NCBI GenBank assembly: GCA_030789695.1
Contig: CM061132.1
Coordinates: forward strand, 156,966,817-157,030,816
DNA: 64,000 bases
Direction of reading: 5' to 3'
From: Scilla litardierei
Lineage: Eukaryota; Streptophyta; Magnoliopsida; Asparagales; Asparagaceae
Shown: positions 1 through 13,164 of the stretch, piece by piece
How positions within the stretch are numbered: position 1 is the stretch's first letter
Layout of the letters: every line of letters starts with the position of its first letter
Notes under the pieces: generated by a model
What the model saw: only the letters and a program-made list of their open reading frames with translations
The model's database searches: none
What the model was told of the DNA's origin: nothing
Program-made: the position numbers and the translations under genes

Positions 1-2382
1 ATAATTGGTACCTGCAAACACAAGAAATAATTTGTTAATGCACATATTATTTTCTATTAACTTGATCGTTTTGATTTTATAAGCGATTGAAACGGTATCG
101 AAAAATATTCTAAATTTTTATATAATCTAGATATGAAGAAAATAATTTTACTGCAGGAGAAATTATTTTTCAGAAGCTTCTGTTAATTTTTATAATTTTT
201 AAAAGCTCAAAATCAATTTAAAAACTAATTTTAATTAGGTAACGTGTTTATTCAACAATTTCTTCTGGATGCAATACTAATCGTAAGTTGCAATGAGCTG
301 CAAAATGACCGTCTCGAAGAGTGCTATAACATATATTTTTCTCAAGTATCAGTTTATGTGAAAATAATAAGTTATGAATTTTTAAATGAAAACACCGTAT
401 TTAAGTTTTAGGCTTAAAAATTTATTGTGGAAAAACTAAGTATCTGATTGAGATGAAACCAACTCCATTGGATCCAGAATGTCATTTTTGATTTTCTGGG
501 CCTGGTCTTGTATTTTTCTAAGGCTCATATAATTACTTATCAATTTAAAACCATTTACCCGTATTTAATATTTTATAAAATACAATATACCAGAATACGT
601 TGATATATATACATTTTAAAAAACACGTTATAATAACTTACCATCTTCGTTTCGAACGTGCATGGGCTGCGGCGGGGCTTCTCGTCGACGACGACGCCAG
701 CGTGGATGAGCGACGGGGAGCGGCGACTGTGGCGACTCTGTCGGAGGAAACGGCAGTGAAGAGTGGTACTGGGGTCGGAGGAGTGGACGACGCGACGGGG
801 CTTCGCTGGTGGCTTCCTCGATCGATGGGGTGCGGCATCGTTGGCTCGTCGGAGCTGCTCGGAGCAGGCGGCGGCGAGTCGAAGGCTCCATGTGGTGGCG
901 ACGTTGAAGGCGGGTGCTTCGGGGGCATTGGCGTGCTACGGAGATGGAGACGATGGCGTATGGGTGGAGTTCTTCACCGGAGGCGTTCGACTTTAGAGGG
1001 AAGGGCGGCGGTGGCGTAGCTTGGGGCAGTGGCTTTGACGTCGGAGGGCTCCGTTCGTCGAAGGATGCAGCAGGGAGTTCGCTTCATCGAAGCGGCGTCG
1101 ATGCGGAACTTGGGAGTGTTGCGGTGATCGGGGCTCGGTATCGGAGTACGAGGGCGGGGAGATGGCTACGGCGGTGCTGCGAGATGAGGGGGCTTCGGGG
1201 CTGAGCTGGAGGAGGGCGAAGGCGGGGGGGACGTCGACTTCTGAGAAGAGGGAGCGGAGGTGCTTGGAGCGTAGGGCGAGGCGGCGGCAACGGTTGCTGG
1301 GAGCGGTTGCGGCGAAGCTGATGAGTGGTCGGAGATGGGTTCGGGTGGGCTCTCTTCGGAGAAGAAGAGCGCAGGAGAGAGAGAGAGATGGGGTGGGTGT
1401 GAGTTTTTGACAGAGAAGAGGGGGCGGGCATGGGTTGGGCTTGCGTGCGTGTGTACCGCGGGTTTGGGGCTTGAGTGAACGAGAGAAAGAGAGGGGGGTG
1501 TGACCTGGGTGCTTGTGTTCGAAATGAAAGGGGGGGCTGATGGGTTTTGAACGAGAGAAAAAGAGAGGGAAGGAGATACTGTATGCGTGCGTGGGTTAGG
1601 GGGGTTTGATGCGGGCTTGGGGAAAACGAATGTGAGAGAGACTGTGAGAGATGATCTTGGGTTGTTTGGGTTTGGTGTGTGTGCTGAGAACGAAGAGGGA
1701 TGGGTTCATTATATAGGGTAGAAAATGATGATAATAATAATAATAATTAATGAATGGGAAGTTAAAGAAATGGGTTGGCATGTTGGATCTGACCAACCCA
1801 TTCGGTGGGTTTAAATGGGTAGGTTGGGGGATTAATTAGGGGGTAAAAGGTAATTAGTTAAAAGTAAAAAGTGATTAGTAAGAGTAAAAAAGTCATTAGT
1901 GAATGTAATTAGTGAAAATGGAGGAATACAACCCAAGGATCGCGAATACGAAATCCAATTTGGGGTTTGAGCTACGGGGATACTAGTTTTAGGCCAAAAC
2001 TTTTAAAAAGCGGGGTTGCCGGTTCTACGTCGATTTGATATCAGAAAATTACGAAATTAAAATGGGAAGCCCTAAATGATCATATGATGACACTGTGATG
2101 TTTGAAAACATTTTGATGATGTTTGTATAGAAAATTAATTCATTAAGCCAATAAATTAATAATTGAAAATGAATTTTTATCAAAATTGTTTAGAGGTACT
2201 TGATGAAACCCAAACTTATTGAAATACAAAACAACTAGTTTGATACTTCAAAATATTTTTATAAGAATTTTTAAATAAGTTTTTGATATAAAACTCCAGA
2301 TTAACCACTATAAAATACTTTTAAAATGTGAAAATACGTCAAATAAGTAAATGGATGTATTGAATAATACGGGTCGTTACAT
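1..2382 (-). mobile_element. Long Ty3/gypsy-type LTR (3' LTR of a minus-strand element), cut by the window edge
   Basis: Read on the minus strand, the segment opens at 2382 with TGTAACGACCCG, a common start of plant Ty3/gypsy LTRs. It directly follows (3' of) integrase-like coding remnants on the same strand. A TATATAA box lies near 1705-1712 on the minus strand. It is followed by a C- and CT-rich leader, and GC-rich sequence continues to about 630, as expected for the R/U5 part of an LTR. Open frames in the GC-rich part show no protein family and are taken as compositional. The other LTR end is not visible, so the length is at least 2.4 kb. The LTR start and promoter are seen; the assignment is inference. 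Confidence 0.5.
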
Positions 2383-5300
2383 AGGTTGAGCTCGAGTCCT
2401 TTCGAATTTCTCTCCTCATCATAGTATTGGAGGCGAAGCGGTCGCTCGTTGATCTCTATTGGGATAACAGCTTCACAACCATAAGCGAGCATGAATAGTG
2501 TTTCACCTGTTGAAGTTTTATGGGTGTTCTGTACGACCACAATATGCCGGGGATCTCTTCTGGTCATATTCCCTCGAGCCTGGCTATCCTCTTCTGCAGG
2601 GGTCTGAGGATGCATTTATTAGCAGCTTCCGCTAGTCCATTATATTGTGGATGGGCGACAGAGGCGAAATGTAGTTTGATCTTCAACTCGGAGCAAAAAT
2701 CTCTGAAGCCAGCACTGTCAAATTGCGTCCCATTATCTGTCACAATGGATTGAGGGATCCCAAACCGACGGACAATGGATTTTCAGACAAACTTCTGACT
2801 TCTTTCCACGTAATTCGGGCCGGGGATTCTGCCTTGATCCACTTAGTGAAGTAGTCGATCGCTACGATCAAGAATTTCTGTTGTCCGCTCGCTTGCTTGA
2901 ATGGACCAAAGATGTCCAATCCCCATTTAGTGAAGGGTACTGGACTGATGATTAGGATCAGATTAGTTTAAGGGGCTGAGTTGATCCTCGAGAACTTCTG
3001 GCAGGTCGAACACTTCTACACATACTCGATCGCCTCCTTGAACATGGTTGGCGAGAAGTAACATTACCTTACAGCCTTTAAGGCTATCGCCTTTCCTCCG
3101 CAATGGTTCCCGCAATCACCCTCGTGGATCTTCGGGATGACATAGAGCGCTTCCTACAGGGCTAAACATTTGAGGTAGGGGAAGATGTCAAACCTGGTCC
3201 ATCGTCGTTTATACAATGAACCATCTAGTAGAACGAATTGATAGGCATTTCGTTCTAGCTTTCGCGCCTCTATAGGGCCGGCTGGCTTCTCTCCCGCATT
3301 TAGGTAACAGATTATGGGATCCATCCAAGTGACTCCTTGGTCGATACTTAGCAGTTCATGTTCCAGCACGCTGGCGTGTGGTAGATGTTGTACGTACACT
3401 GTTCGGCCGAGTCCTGCAGGGGAGGATGAAGTGAGCTTCGAAAGGACGTCGGTTTGGTGATTCTTTGACCTTGGTAAATGGTGGATCTCCACTTGTCTGA
3501 ACTTGGCGAGCTCCGCTTTAGCAATTTGCACGTAGTTCTGCATTGTGTCCTCACGGGCCTCGAAACCTCCGTTCAATTGTTGGACGACGAGATTGGAATC
3601 GCCGAGTAACTGGACCACCTTCGCTTCTAGAGCTCGAGCCAACTGGAGCCCTTTGATGGCAGCTTCATACTCCACTCCATTATTCGTGGTTTGGAAACCG
3701 AAGCGGAGAGCATACTAGAATATGTTGCCCGTCGATGTCTGGACAATTATTCCGGCCCCGCTTTCTGTTTGAGTGGCAGAACCGTCCACTTGTACGATCC
3801 ACGTTTCCTCGTCTTCAATTGTATCGTTTGACGAATTGAGACCTGTCGATGGAAAAGAGGTAGCACTGGGTTGTATGTTAGTGACATGTACCTCTTTCGG
3901 TAGGTTGTCGTCATAAGTGAGTTCGACGATGAAGTCAGCTAGAGCTTGCCCTTTGATGGTAGTCCTCAGCTTAAACTGGATGTCGAATTCCCTCAGTTCG
4001 ATTCCCCACTTCATCATTCTCACCAAACGATCTAGTCTCTTCAGGGTCTGCTCCAAGCAGGGGCGGAACCAGGATGCAACGATAGGGGGGCCGATGTCGA
4101 AGTCGAACCCTTATAACATACAGGTTATTTTACACAATGTGACAGTCCTCATCTCAAGCATTTATATATATCAAGAAAATTGCACACTGAAGCTAGTTTC
4201 ATTGTGTATTACAACTTCAAGCATGACTCAAAAAAATTCCAAGTAAAAACTTAGATCATTCGGTAGCCGTTTACTCATCAGAAATAAAAAGAAAAATCAA
4301 AAAATTGTTCACCAAATTATAAAGAGATGTGATCTCTTAAGATAAAGGTCCAACGGAGAATCCAAAGAGAGAATCAGCACATGACCGAGAGCGTGTAGCG
4401 ACAATAACATGCCATAATTTTCGCTCTAAGTCCAAATAGAGAATATGATCGAGATTACTCACCGAAGCAAAAGGAAAAATCAGAAACAAAAGGAAAAATC
4501 AGACAATTGCTCACTGAAATTTCGAAGAGATGAGATCTCTTAAGCTCGCGGTCTAGTAGAGAATCCAAGGAGATAATCACTGAATCAAGGACAAGAGCCG
4601 AGTGTGTGGTGTGCGGCGCGTGCCCTAATTTTTGATTAAGTCCAAAGAGGGAATTGGAAACGAGAGCGCGCTGCGTTTGCCCTAATTTTTTATCGGTAAT
4701 TTTCAGGGTCACCTTTCAGATGCGAGCGGAGGGAGAATTTATGTATGAAGTGGAGACGAACAAATTAAAGTCAAGATATAAACAAAGATATGTTGCACCT
4801 CGAGAACAATGTATTTCCATATTGTTCTCTACAGCAAGACAGAAAAATGAACGCAGACCGGCTCAGGAAACAGAGAGAACGTGTGATATGTTTAGGCAAG
4901 TTGAAGAAGAAAATCATCCCTACCAAATTGAATGGGCCCGGTTTCTCGTTCAAGTGAATAGCGAATGAATTGATTCCAATGACTTTTTTTGGCTAGCCAA
5001 TGAATTGATTCCAATAGGCCTGGTGCAAGTGATTCACAGTTTTTTTTGGCTAGCCCTCATCCTGAGCTGCCAATTGAATGGGCCCGGTTTCCCGTTCTAG
5101 TGAATAGCATGGTTGCTTAGATTTTTCGGGCTAGCCAGTGAAATGATTCCAATGGCCCCGGTGCAAATGAAACCTGGTTTTTTTTGGCAAATTAAAAAAT
5201 TGGGGGCCCCCCCACGTTGTGCATGGGTCCGCCCCTGGCTCCAAGGGAGTATTGGTGAGGACCAAGATGGTGTGCGCTTGGAAGTATGGTCGTAGCCTCC

Positions 5301-5390
5301 TTGCAGATTGGATCAGTGCAAACACCATCTTTTCTATTCTTGAGTAATTTACCTTCGCATCCCGGAGGACTGAATGCATGGTATTAAACA
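2383..5390 (-). pseudogene. Decayed Ty3/gypsy pol (RT end, RNase H, integrase), split by a hAT element
   Basis: Minus-strand remnants run in normal pol order from high to low coordinates. The RT/RNase H connection lies near 5245-5385 (VNYSRIEK and RRLRPYFQ motifs). After the hAT insertion it continues at 4049 with MMKWGIELREFDI and ALADFIVEL. RNase H follows at about 3154-3820 (VDGSAT; MEYEAAIKGL; LLGDSNLVVQQLNG). The integrase C-terminal part lies near 2400-2620 (GETLFMLAYGCEAVIPIEI). Stops and frame changes separate the pieces, so no intact polyprotein remains. These motifs belong to the plant Ty3/gypsy RNase H/integrase family. The 5' part (gag, protease, most of RT) is missing beyond 5390. 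Confidence 0.85.
4058..5237. mobile_element. Non-autonomous hAT-type DNA transposon inserted in the gypsy RNase H region
   Basis: The ends are inverted repeats, CAGGGGCGGAACCAGG on the left and its partner ending GGTCCGCCCCTG on the right. The direct repeat GCTCCAAG flanks them at 4050-4057 and 5238-5245. An 8-bp duplication with CAGGGGCGGA termini is diagnostic of hAT elements. The 1180-bp interior has no transposase frame. It has an internal repeat of a phrase containing GGGCCCGGTTT near 4934-5100. The gypsy reading frame continues on both sides of the insertion, which independently confirms the boundaries. Confidence 0.92.
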
Positions 5391-5462
5391 TTAACAGCAT
5401 CCCCCCACCCACACAAAAGAAATGATGATGCTTTCCCGCATTCCATTATCGTAATGTGTATA

Positions 5463-5660
5463 AGCATTACGCTTCTTTCTATCACAGTTCTTTGTATTCA
5501 AAGAATAGCACATTACCCATAACAATTCCCAAATTAAGCATTAAAAATAACTATATCGAACTACCTCAAGCATTACACTTCTTTCTATCCAATTCTATGT
5601 TTTTAAAAAAAATAACAGATTACATGTAACAATTCACAAATCAATCATAAAAATAATAAC
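5463..5660. repeat. Imperfect tandem duplication (two ~106-bp units)
   Basis: Two adjacent units begin with AGCATTAC followed by CTTCTTTCTATC, at 5463 and 5569, and keep the same order of smaller motifs (CACATTAC or GATTACAT, then AACAATTC, then AAAATAA). No coding signal is seen. The repeat lies just beyond the broken end of the gypsy remnant. Confidence 0.6.
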
Positions 5661-6399
5661 GAACACAATTAGAAAGAACTAATCTCATCTTCCACTTTAG
5701 TTTTCTCTTCATCTGCATTCTTCTTGGCTAGAACCTACAAAATGAGTGTCAAACTGTGCTCAAAAAATTATTTCAATTTATAGTTCTATTAAGCAAAAAC
5801 TACATATATATGGTTGTGTATGCATCTCGTGAATCAAATTCTTCCAACATACTAATTGATAGTAATCCAACCACCTACGATTCTTTTTTGTTGTTGATAA
5901 TTTAGATAACAACGACTATTTCTATAGCAAAATACCGTAACAATGCAACATTGCATTCACAAAGATGTAATCTTCGCACCGAAATCCAAATAGTTGATCA
6001 TCCCAAAAAAACCACAATTCAAAGGTAAAAACCACACAGCCAATATAAATCTCAACGAAGATCAGTAACTCAACATAGTTTAAAATTTTTTGTCAATACT
6101 AATGATCAATAATGCCACATGCCGCACTTTCTGCATTGGAAGAAATTATTCCTCTCATCAACTCTACGGATCCGCAACCGTCATAATGATCCTGCCCCTT
6201 CTTAGTGTATCCTCCTATATTCATCCCACCAACTCTATCGAATTTTTTTTTGTCAATACCAAAGATCAAAAAAATTGCAGACATCGTAGAAGTACCCTCC
6301 TATATTCACCCCACAATTGTTACCAACTTGTGTAGCCTAAAATCAAATCAACTCTCAATATAATTCACAAATATCATGCAAACAAACTGAAATACAAAA
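5661..6399. other. AT-rich stretch, no gene recognised
   Basis: No open frame shows a recognisable domain. At about 5690-5740 the minus strand has an exon-like piece after a TTTGTAG acceptor-like site (peptide AKKNADEEKTKVEDEI), which may be another captured exon; I cannot assign it. A short phrase containing TTTGTCAATAC and CCTATATTC is repeated at about 6090-6230 and 6250-6310. Confidence 0.35.
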
Positions 6400-6411
6400 T
6401 TAAAAAATTAC

Positions 6412-6702
6412 CGGTTGTTCGGTATCGCACACCAAACAAACCACTTTTAAAATCATTAAAACCAATAAATAAATTAGAATCATACAAACGAATCTATATT
6501 CAAGATGATACTGAGATCCAATATCTCGCACCTTCTTCACATAGTGCCGACAGAAAAATCGAGGATCGCTGATAAAAACGCCATATACAATGACAATAAA
6601 GTAAAACAAAACAACCAAAATTGGGGTTTGGATGTTCTCGTTGCAATGCCGGCATCTGATGATCTCGTTACAGCAGGGAGCTCGGATCTTGAAGCCGACA
6701 TC
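6412..6702 (-). pseudogene. Fragment of a CHY-zinc-finger E3 ubiquitin ligase gene (MIEL1/RCHY1 type)
   Basis: On the minus strand, about 6702-6628 encodes KIRAPCCNEIIRCRHCNENIQ. This matches the signature part of the CHY zinc finger (R-A-P-C-C-N-E then C-R-H-C). About 210 bp downstream, 6444-6412 encodes VVCLVCDTEQP, ending exactly at a GTAATT splice donor; in this family that peptide lies shortly after the first in the protein. So two exon pieces keep their order, but the CPHY-type start, the RING finger and the rubredoxin-like tail are absent. Intact members are E3 ligases acting on proteins such as MYB30. Here no full product can be made. It may be a piece captured by a DNA transposon, but I found no clear terminal repeats. 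Confidence 0.6.
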
Positions 6703-6757
6703 TTGCAACCACACTTTTGCTTGCACCGAATTCAGAGATATAGAGATAAATAAGAGA

Positions 6758-7250
6758 TCTGAATATATAAAAAGCAGATCAGATTGAGAGTATGATGTGG
6801 ATAAATTACAAAGAATAATTTTACGATCTGAATCTATAAAAAGCAGATCAGATCGAATTGAGATAGAACGCTTAAGCACCAGAATTTACCTGCATCAGTG
6901 AGTAGATACCACGTGAATGGTCAATTGGAGGGTGAAATTAGGGGTTCGATGAGATGCACTACCAACTAAGGGTTTGAGGGTTTGCGTGTTCCGGGGTTGA
7001 GGAGGGGTTGATGGTTTGAGGGCCGAACCAAATTGAGGATGTGCGTGATTCGGGGTTAAGGGTTTGAGGGATGAAGAGGTCTTTTTTATACGCAGGGATG
7101 AAGAGGTTAGAGATATTGAGTTTGTGCATGATCCGGGGTTTGATGATGAAGAGGTTGGAGGTTTGTGCGTGATCCGGGGTTGTGCGTGATCCCGGGTTGA
7201 GGCACATATATTGATTTTTCACCCAAAAATTTGAGTTCCCCTCAATTTTT
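6758..7250. repeat. Short tandem and degenerate G/T-rich repeats
   Basis: A 71-bp unit around GATCTGAAT and AAAAAGCAGATCAGAT occurs twice, at 6758 and 6829. From about 6960 to 7200 a looser G/T-rich phrase (GGTTTGAGG, GTGCGTGAT, CCGGGGTT, GATGAAGAGG) recurs at least six times. Open frames across it are repeat-driven and carry no known domain. Confidence 0.6.
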
Positions 7251-7439
7251 TCTCTACTTCCAACCTGTGTTGGAGAACATGATTTGAAAAGTGTGGCTGC
7301 GGGTCCATTTTTTCCTATCGCGCTCTTGCCTGCGGGAGCCACGCGCGTACATGGCTTCATCCTGGCCATTCCCCAGAGTGAATCTAGGCCGTTCTTGGTG
7401 ACTGGGACAAAAAATATGACTTGACTTATGACTTGGACA

Positions 7440-8560
<1,121 letters not shown>

Positions 8561-8696
8561 TTAGGTTTTTTAACTTCAAGGATCTATCCTAAGGCTAAAC
8601 ACCTACACACATTAGGACTCGAATACCCTCTATTGGACCCTCATACGCACTACCCTTATGCAGTTGCAGTGTGGAGACTTACATGGGCCACCACTT

Positions 8697-11514
8697 GTCA
8701 CGCCCCGCTTCCCAGGATACCCAGGGAGTCGAGAGTGAAGACGAGAGAAGACTGAAGAAATTCCATTGCATACTGCTGGGGCAGTACCTGTAATGTTTCC
8801 AAACATAAATAACAACACAAAGCAACAGAGAGATGACAGACAGTACAGAAACAAAGAAGCAACACAGAGAAACAACATAGCCAGCTCGGATCTTATATAT
8901 ATCCAACTGCATGTCCGTATACATCAAGGACCATGCTCTAAACCAAAAACCCCAAAGCCAAGAAGACCCAAAAAGTACAAGTCTCTCATACTCATTTCAC
9001 ACCCCAACTCACACTACAAAGACTCACACATCAAATCTACACTTTCAATGACTCTGAAGCCAACTCGAGCTTCACTCCATCCCCTGCTACCTGAAACCAC
9101 AGGTGGCACACGTCAATACATGACCCAATAGGAAAGCAACGCCAACTAGTATGACATTTACATGTAAAACTACTTTATGTGCTAACATGGCGTTATAAAA
9201 GTTATATACTAGCAAGCAAGGGAATCAATAGTATGGCATGTAGAAAGTAGTGCATGAACATAAAGATGACTACAATTAATGAATCTACAAGTAGTAATTA
9301 ACAAGAGAAAGACAACTACAAAGGTTTAAATATGAGCTACAAGGAGGTACAATGCATAAAGTAACAGAGTTACAAAGGAAAAGAAAACATGCATACCATT
9401 GATACGGAGCCGAGAGGCACGACTTATTGCAACTAATTAAAGAACTTAAAGTAAAACAACGATGATGTAAGTAGCACTAGCATGCAAGTTGTGAACACAC
9501 AACATGCGCAACCACAAGCCATAAGGAAAGCAACTAAGGAACTAAACAAAAGTAGCATGCACATACATTAGTGAAACACACACATCCTCAACCAAATACA
9601 GCATGATGCATATGATGGTATGTCACACATGATGCAAGTGATGCATATGATGCAATGCAATGCAAGGGATCCCAAAACTATGCCGACGTGCAAGTGTCAC
9701 ATGATCTACTCTATTATCAACTGTGGCAACTACCTATGGAGTCAAGAGGTGGCTCCACAACGAATTCACCCGCCTCCTACTGTGGCTCTTGCTCCATGTA
9801 GTGCCATCCGTGTCCTATATCCATGTGTGCATCTCATAGCATGTTCACATTTCCACATCAAGAGAAATATGGAGTTCAACTTGTGCATGATTCTTTAAAT
9901 AAAAGTAACAACTTGTGCAATCTTTCATCAATGCAATCATATCCATATAAGTTTGCATTAGCAATATGCTTTTCTTGACATAAGATCAATATGTACAAAG
10001 CACACACACATTTCATCACAATCCCATGCACTTGTATCACCAAAAGATATACACTTGTGGCACAAGGAAATATGTAATAAATTGTGAAATGCATAGCTAC
10101 AAACAATTCCAGCCTGCAGGAAATCGCAGCAAGGTGTAATTCAGTGGCTGTGATGCCCAATTACATTGTGAATTTGGAAAAACTTATTAAATGAAAGTTG
10201 TATATTATAAAATGTCCTTTCCAGATATGAAATTTCAGAAAATCTGAGTAAGTGTGCTAAGTATCACAGCCTAATCTTTACAGGGTATATATTATGTTTT
10301 CAGGCAGCATTCTTGGGTCCAAAATGTCTGTCATTTAGGGCATCTTATAATCAAAATTTCAAGGAGATCAAAATATGAAAGTTTTAGTTAATGAAGTTAA
10401 CTTTCCAATGTGACCAAGATCACAAGATTTCATCAACTATAAAGGGAGACGTGGCTGTTTTTGTCAGACAGTGTCAATGCTGGCAGATTTTGATATGCTG
10501 CAGTTAAAGGCTAATTACTCGTAATTGTTGACAGCATTAGGGAAATGTTCAAAACATGAAAGTTGTGTGAAATTTGATAAGCTTTTCAAATAATTTTTTT
10601 CCCAGAATTTCTACGCAACTACAGTGATCAATATTCACAGATTAACTTACTATAAAAAAATGCAGAAAACTGAACAAGAACAAACTTCATCTTATCATTC
10701 CAATTATGCAATGAACACACCAGTATGAGTTGGATTCCTAACTCTTGAAGCTTTCTTTTCCCTCCTCTAAACCTCCACTTTAGCTCCATAAAAATTTCCT
10801 CAAGGATCGCCCCACAAAGCTAACTTGCCTTGAATCCTTCTCTTTCTCATCATCCTCCTCCTCTTTCTTTTCCTTTCTTTTTTCTTCTCTCTCTCTTTTT
10901 TCAATGAGATTTTTGGCCGGAAATAGAAAAAACAAAAATGAAAAGAAAAGAAAAGGATAGAAATGGAAAGAAAACGGAGAAAAATCAAGGGTTTTCTAGA
11001 AACTCTTAGCATTATCCAAAAAATCCATTAAATTATACAAATCCCCTTTTCAAAAATGTAAATTCTCATGTAGCCATGGGTTAGGGTAATTACCCCTCAT
11101 CTTGGGTGATTAATTACACGCATGCCATCTCCAACAAATCCAAAAGAATAACGCTAATGCAAATATGCAAATAATAATACATTGTTACTACTACACTAAC
11201 GCTAATACACGGATAATTATGCACTATTAAAAAGACCACTACCTTGCACACTCCCCATTTACTAAACACACACACCACACCACCTTAATTAGCACTTAAT
11301 ATAGTCAATTATAGCCAATGCAATAGCCAATATACTATTCATCCATATAGGCCTACTTGTAGGCAACCATGTACTATACACACTACATACTTACTATACA
11401 CACTACTCATGTATACAACCACATATACACTGCATGTCACACAAGAATATATGCCCTACTGTATATAGCACTTGAGCCATTACAAAGTCCCGTGTAGCTC
11501 AGTATATCTCTCTC
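8697..11514 (+). mobile_element. Probable terminal region (LTR-like) of a Ty3/gypsy element
   Basis: The start TGTCACGCCCCGC at 8697 is a frequent beginning of plant Ty3/gypsy LTRs. A TATAAAAA box lies at 10643, followed by a CT-rich leader-like tract at 10745-10905. No second LTR, primer site or target duplication was found, so neither the end nor the element type is certain. No coding region is recognised in the 2.8 kb. It adjoins the Athila-like ORF remnant at 11515-12450, which reads in the opposite direction. Confidence 0.35.
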
Positions 11515-12450
11515 TCATGTAATGGGTTTAATCATGTACATGTTCGTCAAGATAGAGAAATCGAGGGATATGAGGCAAGTGACATGGGTCATATCGTCGG
11601 GGATCTGGAGAGAAATGAGAGGGAACGTGGCAATGATCGAGACAAACCATTCACAACAGATCTTAGTAGCGGGGCTGCTGAGGGTGTGGAAAAGCCTGTG
11701 ACCCAACCAAGAGACGACATGAAATATGATGCGAGGTGAAGTGGTGTTGTACTTGTGAACATTACGTGGCTCGGTCATGGCCCACAAGAAAAGGAGCTCG
11801 TTTTGCGAGACTTGGCATGTCTCTTCCCTACAGAAAATGGAATTGGCGATGATGCGATGTGCCAGGCGAAGGCAAGGATGTATAATAGAAGAGGCCTTCA
11901 CTCTGATGATAGGGAAGGGGGTGAGGCCAGTAATTTGCTCCCAAAAAGTATCGAGATCAAATTTGTCGGAGAATGTGGAATTGTGCCTAATGGAGTCTCG
12001 CAACATGGTGGTGGGCCAAAGGAAAAGCACGTTCAGGGTGTTGGTGGATATGGAATAGTCCCTATTCATCAATCTAAAGGAGAACACTGAGTGTTGTTAT
12101 CTAAGTGAACTAAGAAACTCTAATGTGAGTCAAAAAGTCACCCCACCCTATGTTGGAAAATATGGTTTGGACATCCTCGACGAGCCCTAAGAAATCAAGA
12201 GCGGGAATGCTCGGGAATTTGTAGGGATTATGGTTTGTCGAGCTAGGGATTCAAAAGCATCGCGTTGATGCTCATATCTGAATATAATCCCCATGGTGTC
12301 AAATTGGGGAGGTGGGATGGGCGGCGGAGCTGGTGTGGATGTGCAGTGCTCATCGGATGATGTGCGTGCGTGCACATGTGGCCCTCCCTCGTCGTGGTAG
12401 TGGGGGTTGTGCAAGACGCTTCGTGCGATTTGTTCGTGGAGGCATGGTAA
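11515..12450 (-). pseudogene. Athila-like retroelement ORF (putative plant transposon protein domain), frameshifted
   Basis: The minus strand starts near 12450 with MPPRTNRTKR, continues in another frame with FDTMGIIFRYEHQRDAFESLARQTIIPT, and after a further break gives a 190-codon frame at 11515-12087. The latter contains NVLFLWPTTMLRDSIRHNSTFSD, DTFWEQITGL, VKASSIIHPCLRLAHRIIANSIF and NELLFLWAM. These phrases are characteristic of the uncharacterised ORF found with Athila/Tat-type Ty3/gypsy elements in plants, often called putative plant transposon protein. At least two frame changes make it a pseudogene. The function of the family is unknown. Confidence 0.7.
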
Positions 12451-12894
12451 TAGTGTTATCGTGATGCAAGCGGTGTGCACGATGATTAACTTTGTATACA
12501 CGCGACAATTCCCTAAGCAATATGCATAAAACGGCGAGCAATTGAGATATTGGGCAAAAATTGAAACCCAATCGAGTGAAGTTCCTCGTGGTCATGGCAG
12601 TGTCCCAAGCTTCAAACCGAGGTCTCCAAATCGTCTGCACATTTGGTTACCACTTATTTTTCTTCGTATGATGAGATGGCATTTAGTTTTCACCCTCATT
12701 GTTGAATTTTTCATGGCTCGGTCCAGAAGTACATGTCTACATGAGAGATTAATCTAACCGGTTACAGCACAAAATATCAATTTAATGTATGGGATTAGTG
12801 GTACCTTTACATAGACGACGTTGATCTCCTCTTAGTTGATGGCCGCTTCGTTGGCTACGCGTCTCTTTTCTTGTACATGGACACCCCCCGACAA

Positions 12895-12936
<42 letters not shown>

Positions 12937-12937
12937 T

Positions 12938-12968
<31 letters not shown>

Positions 12969-13164
12969 TGTGGGTGGGTTTGGTGTTGTGGCCAACAAAT
13001 AACATACATTCTTCAGGTAGACCATTTCAGGTTCACAAATCCCAGGCCATATGGGACATCATCAAACGTGATCTCAGGAAAATAATATTAGTATCATGGC
13101 ATTTGAAAGAAAATCGAAGAAAACACAGGCTAGAAATATCACAGAAGTGATTGTCCTCTTAGTT
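12451..13164. other. No gene; compound (GT)n-G30 microsatellite at 12896-12967
   Basis: No protein is recognised. A (GT)n run at 12896-12935 leads into an uninterrupted run of 30 G residues at 12938-12967, a strong G-quadruplex former. The segment from about 13000 to 13164 is the downstream flank of the minus-strand GPI-protein exon. Confidence 0.8.

Noticed and set aside
600..1431. Several overlapping frames on both strands in GC-rich sequence
   Set aside because: Frames are open on both strands because of high GC and lack any domain. The segment fits the leader part of a minus-strand LTR.
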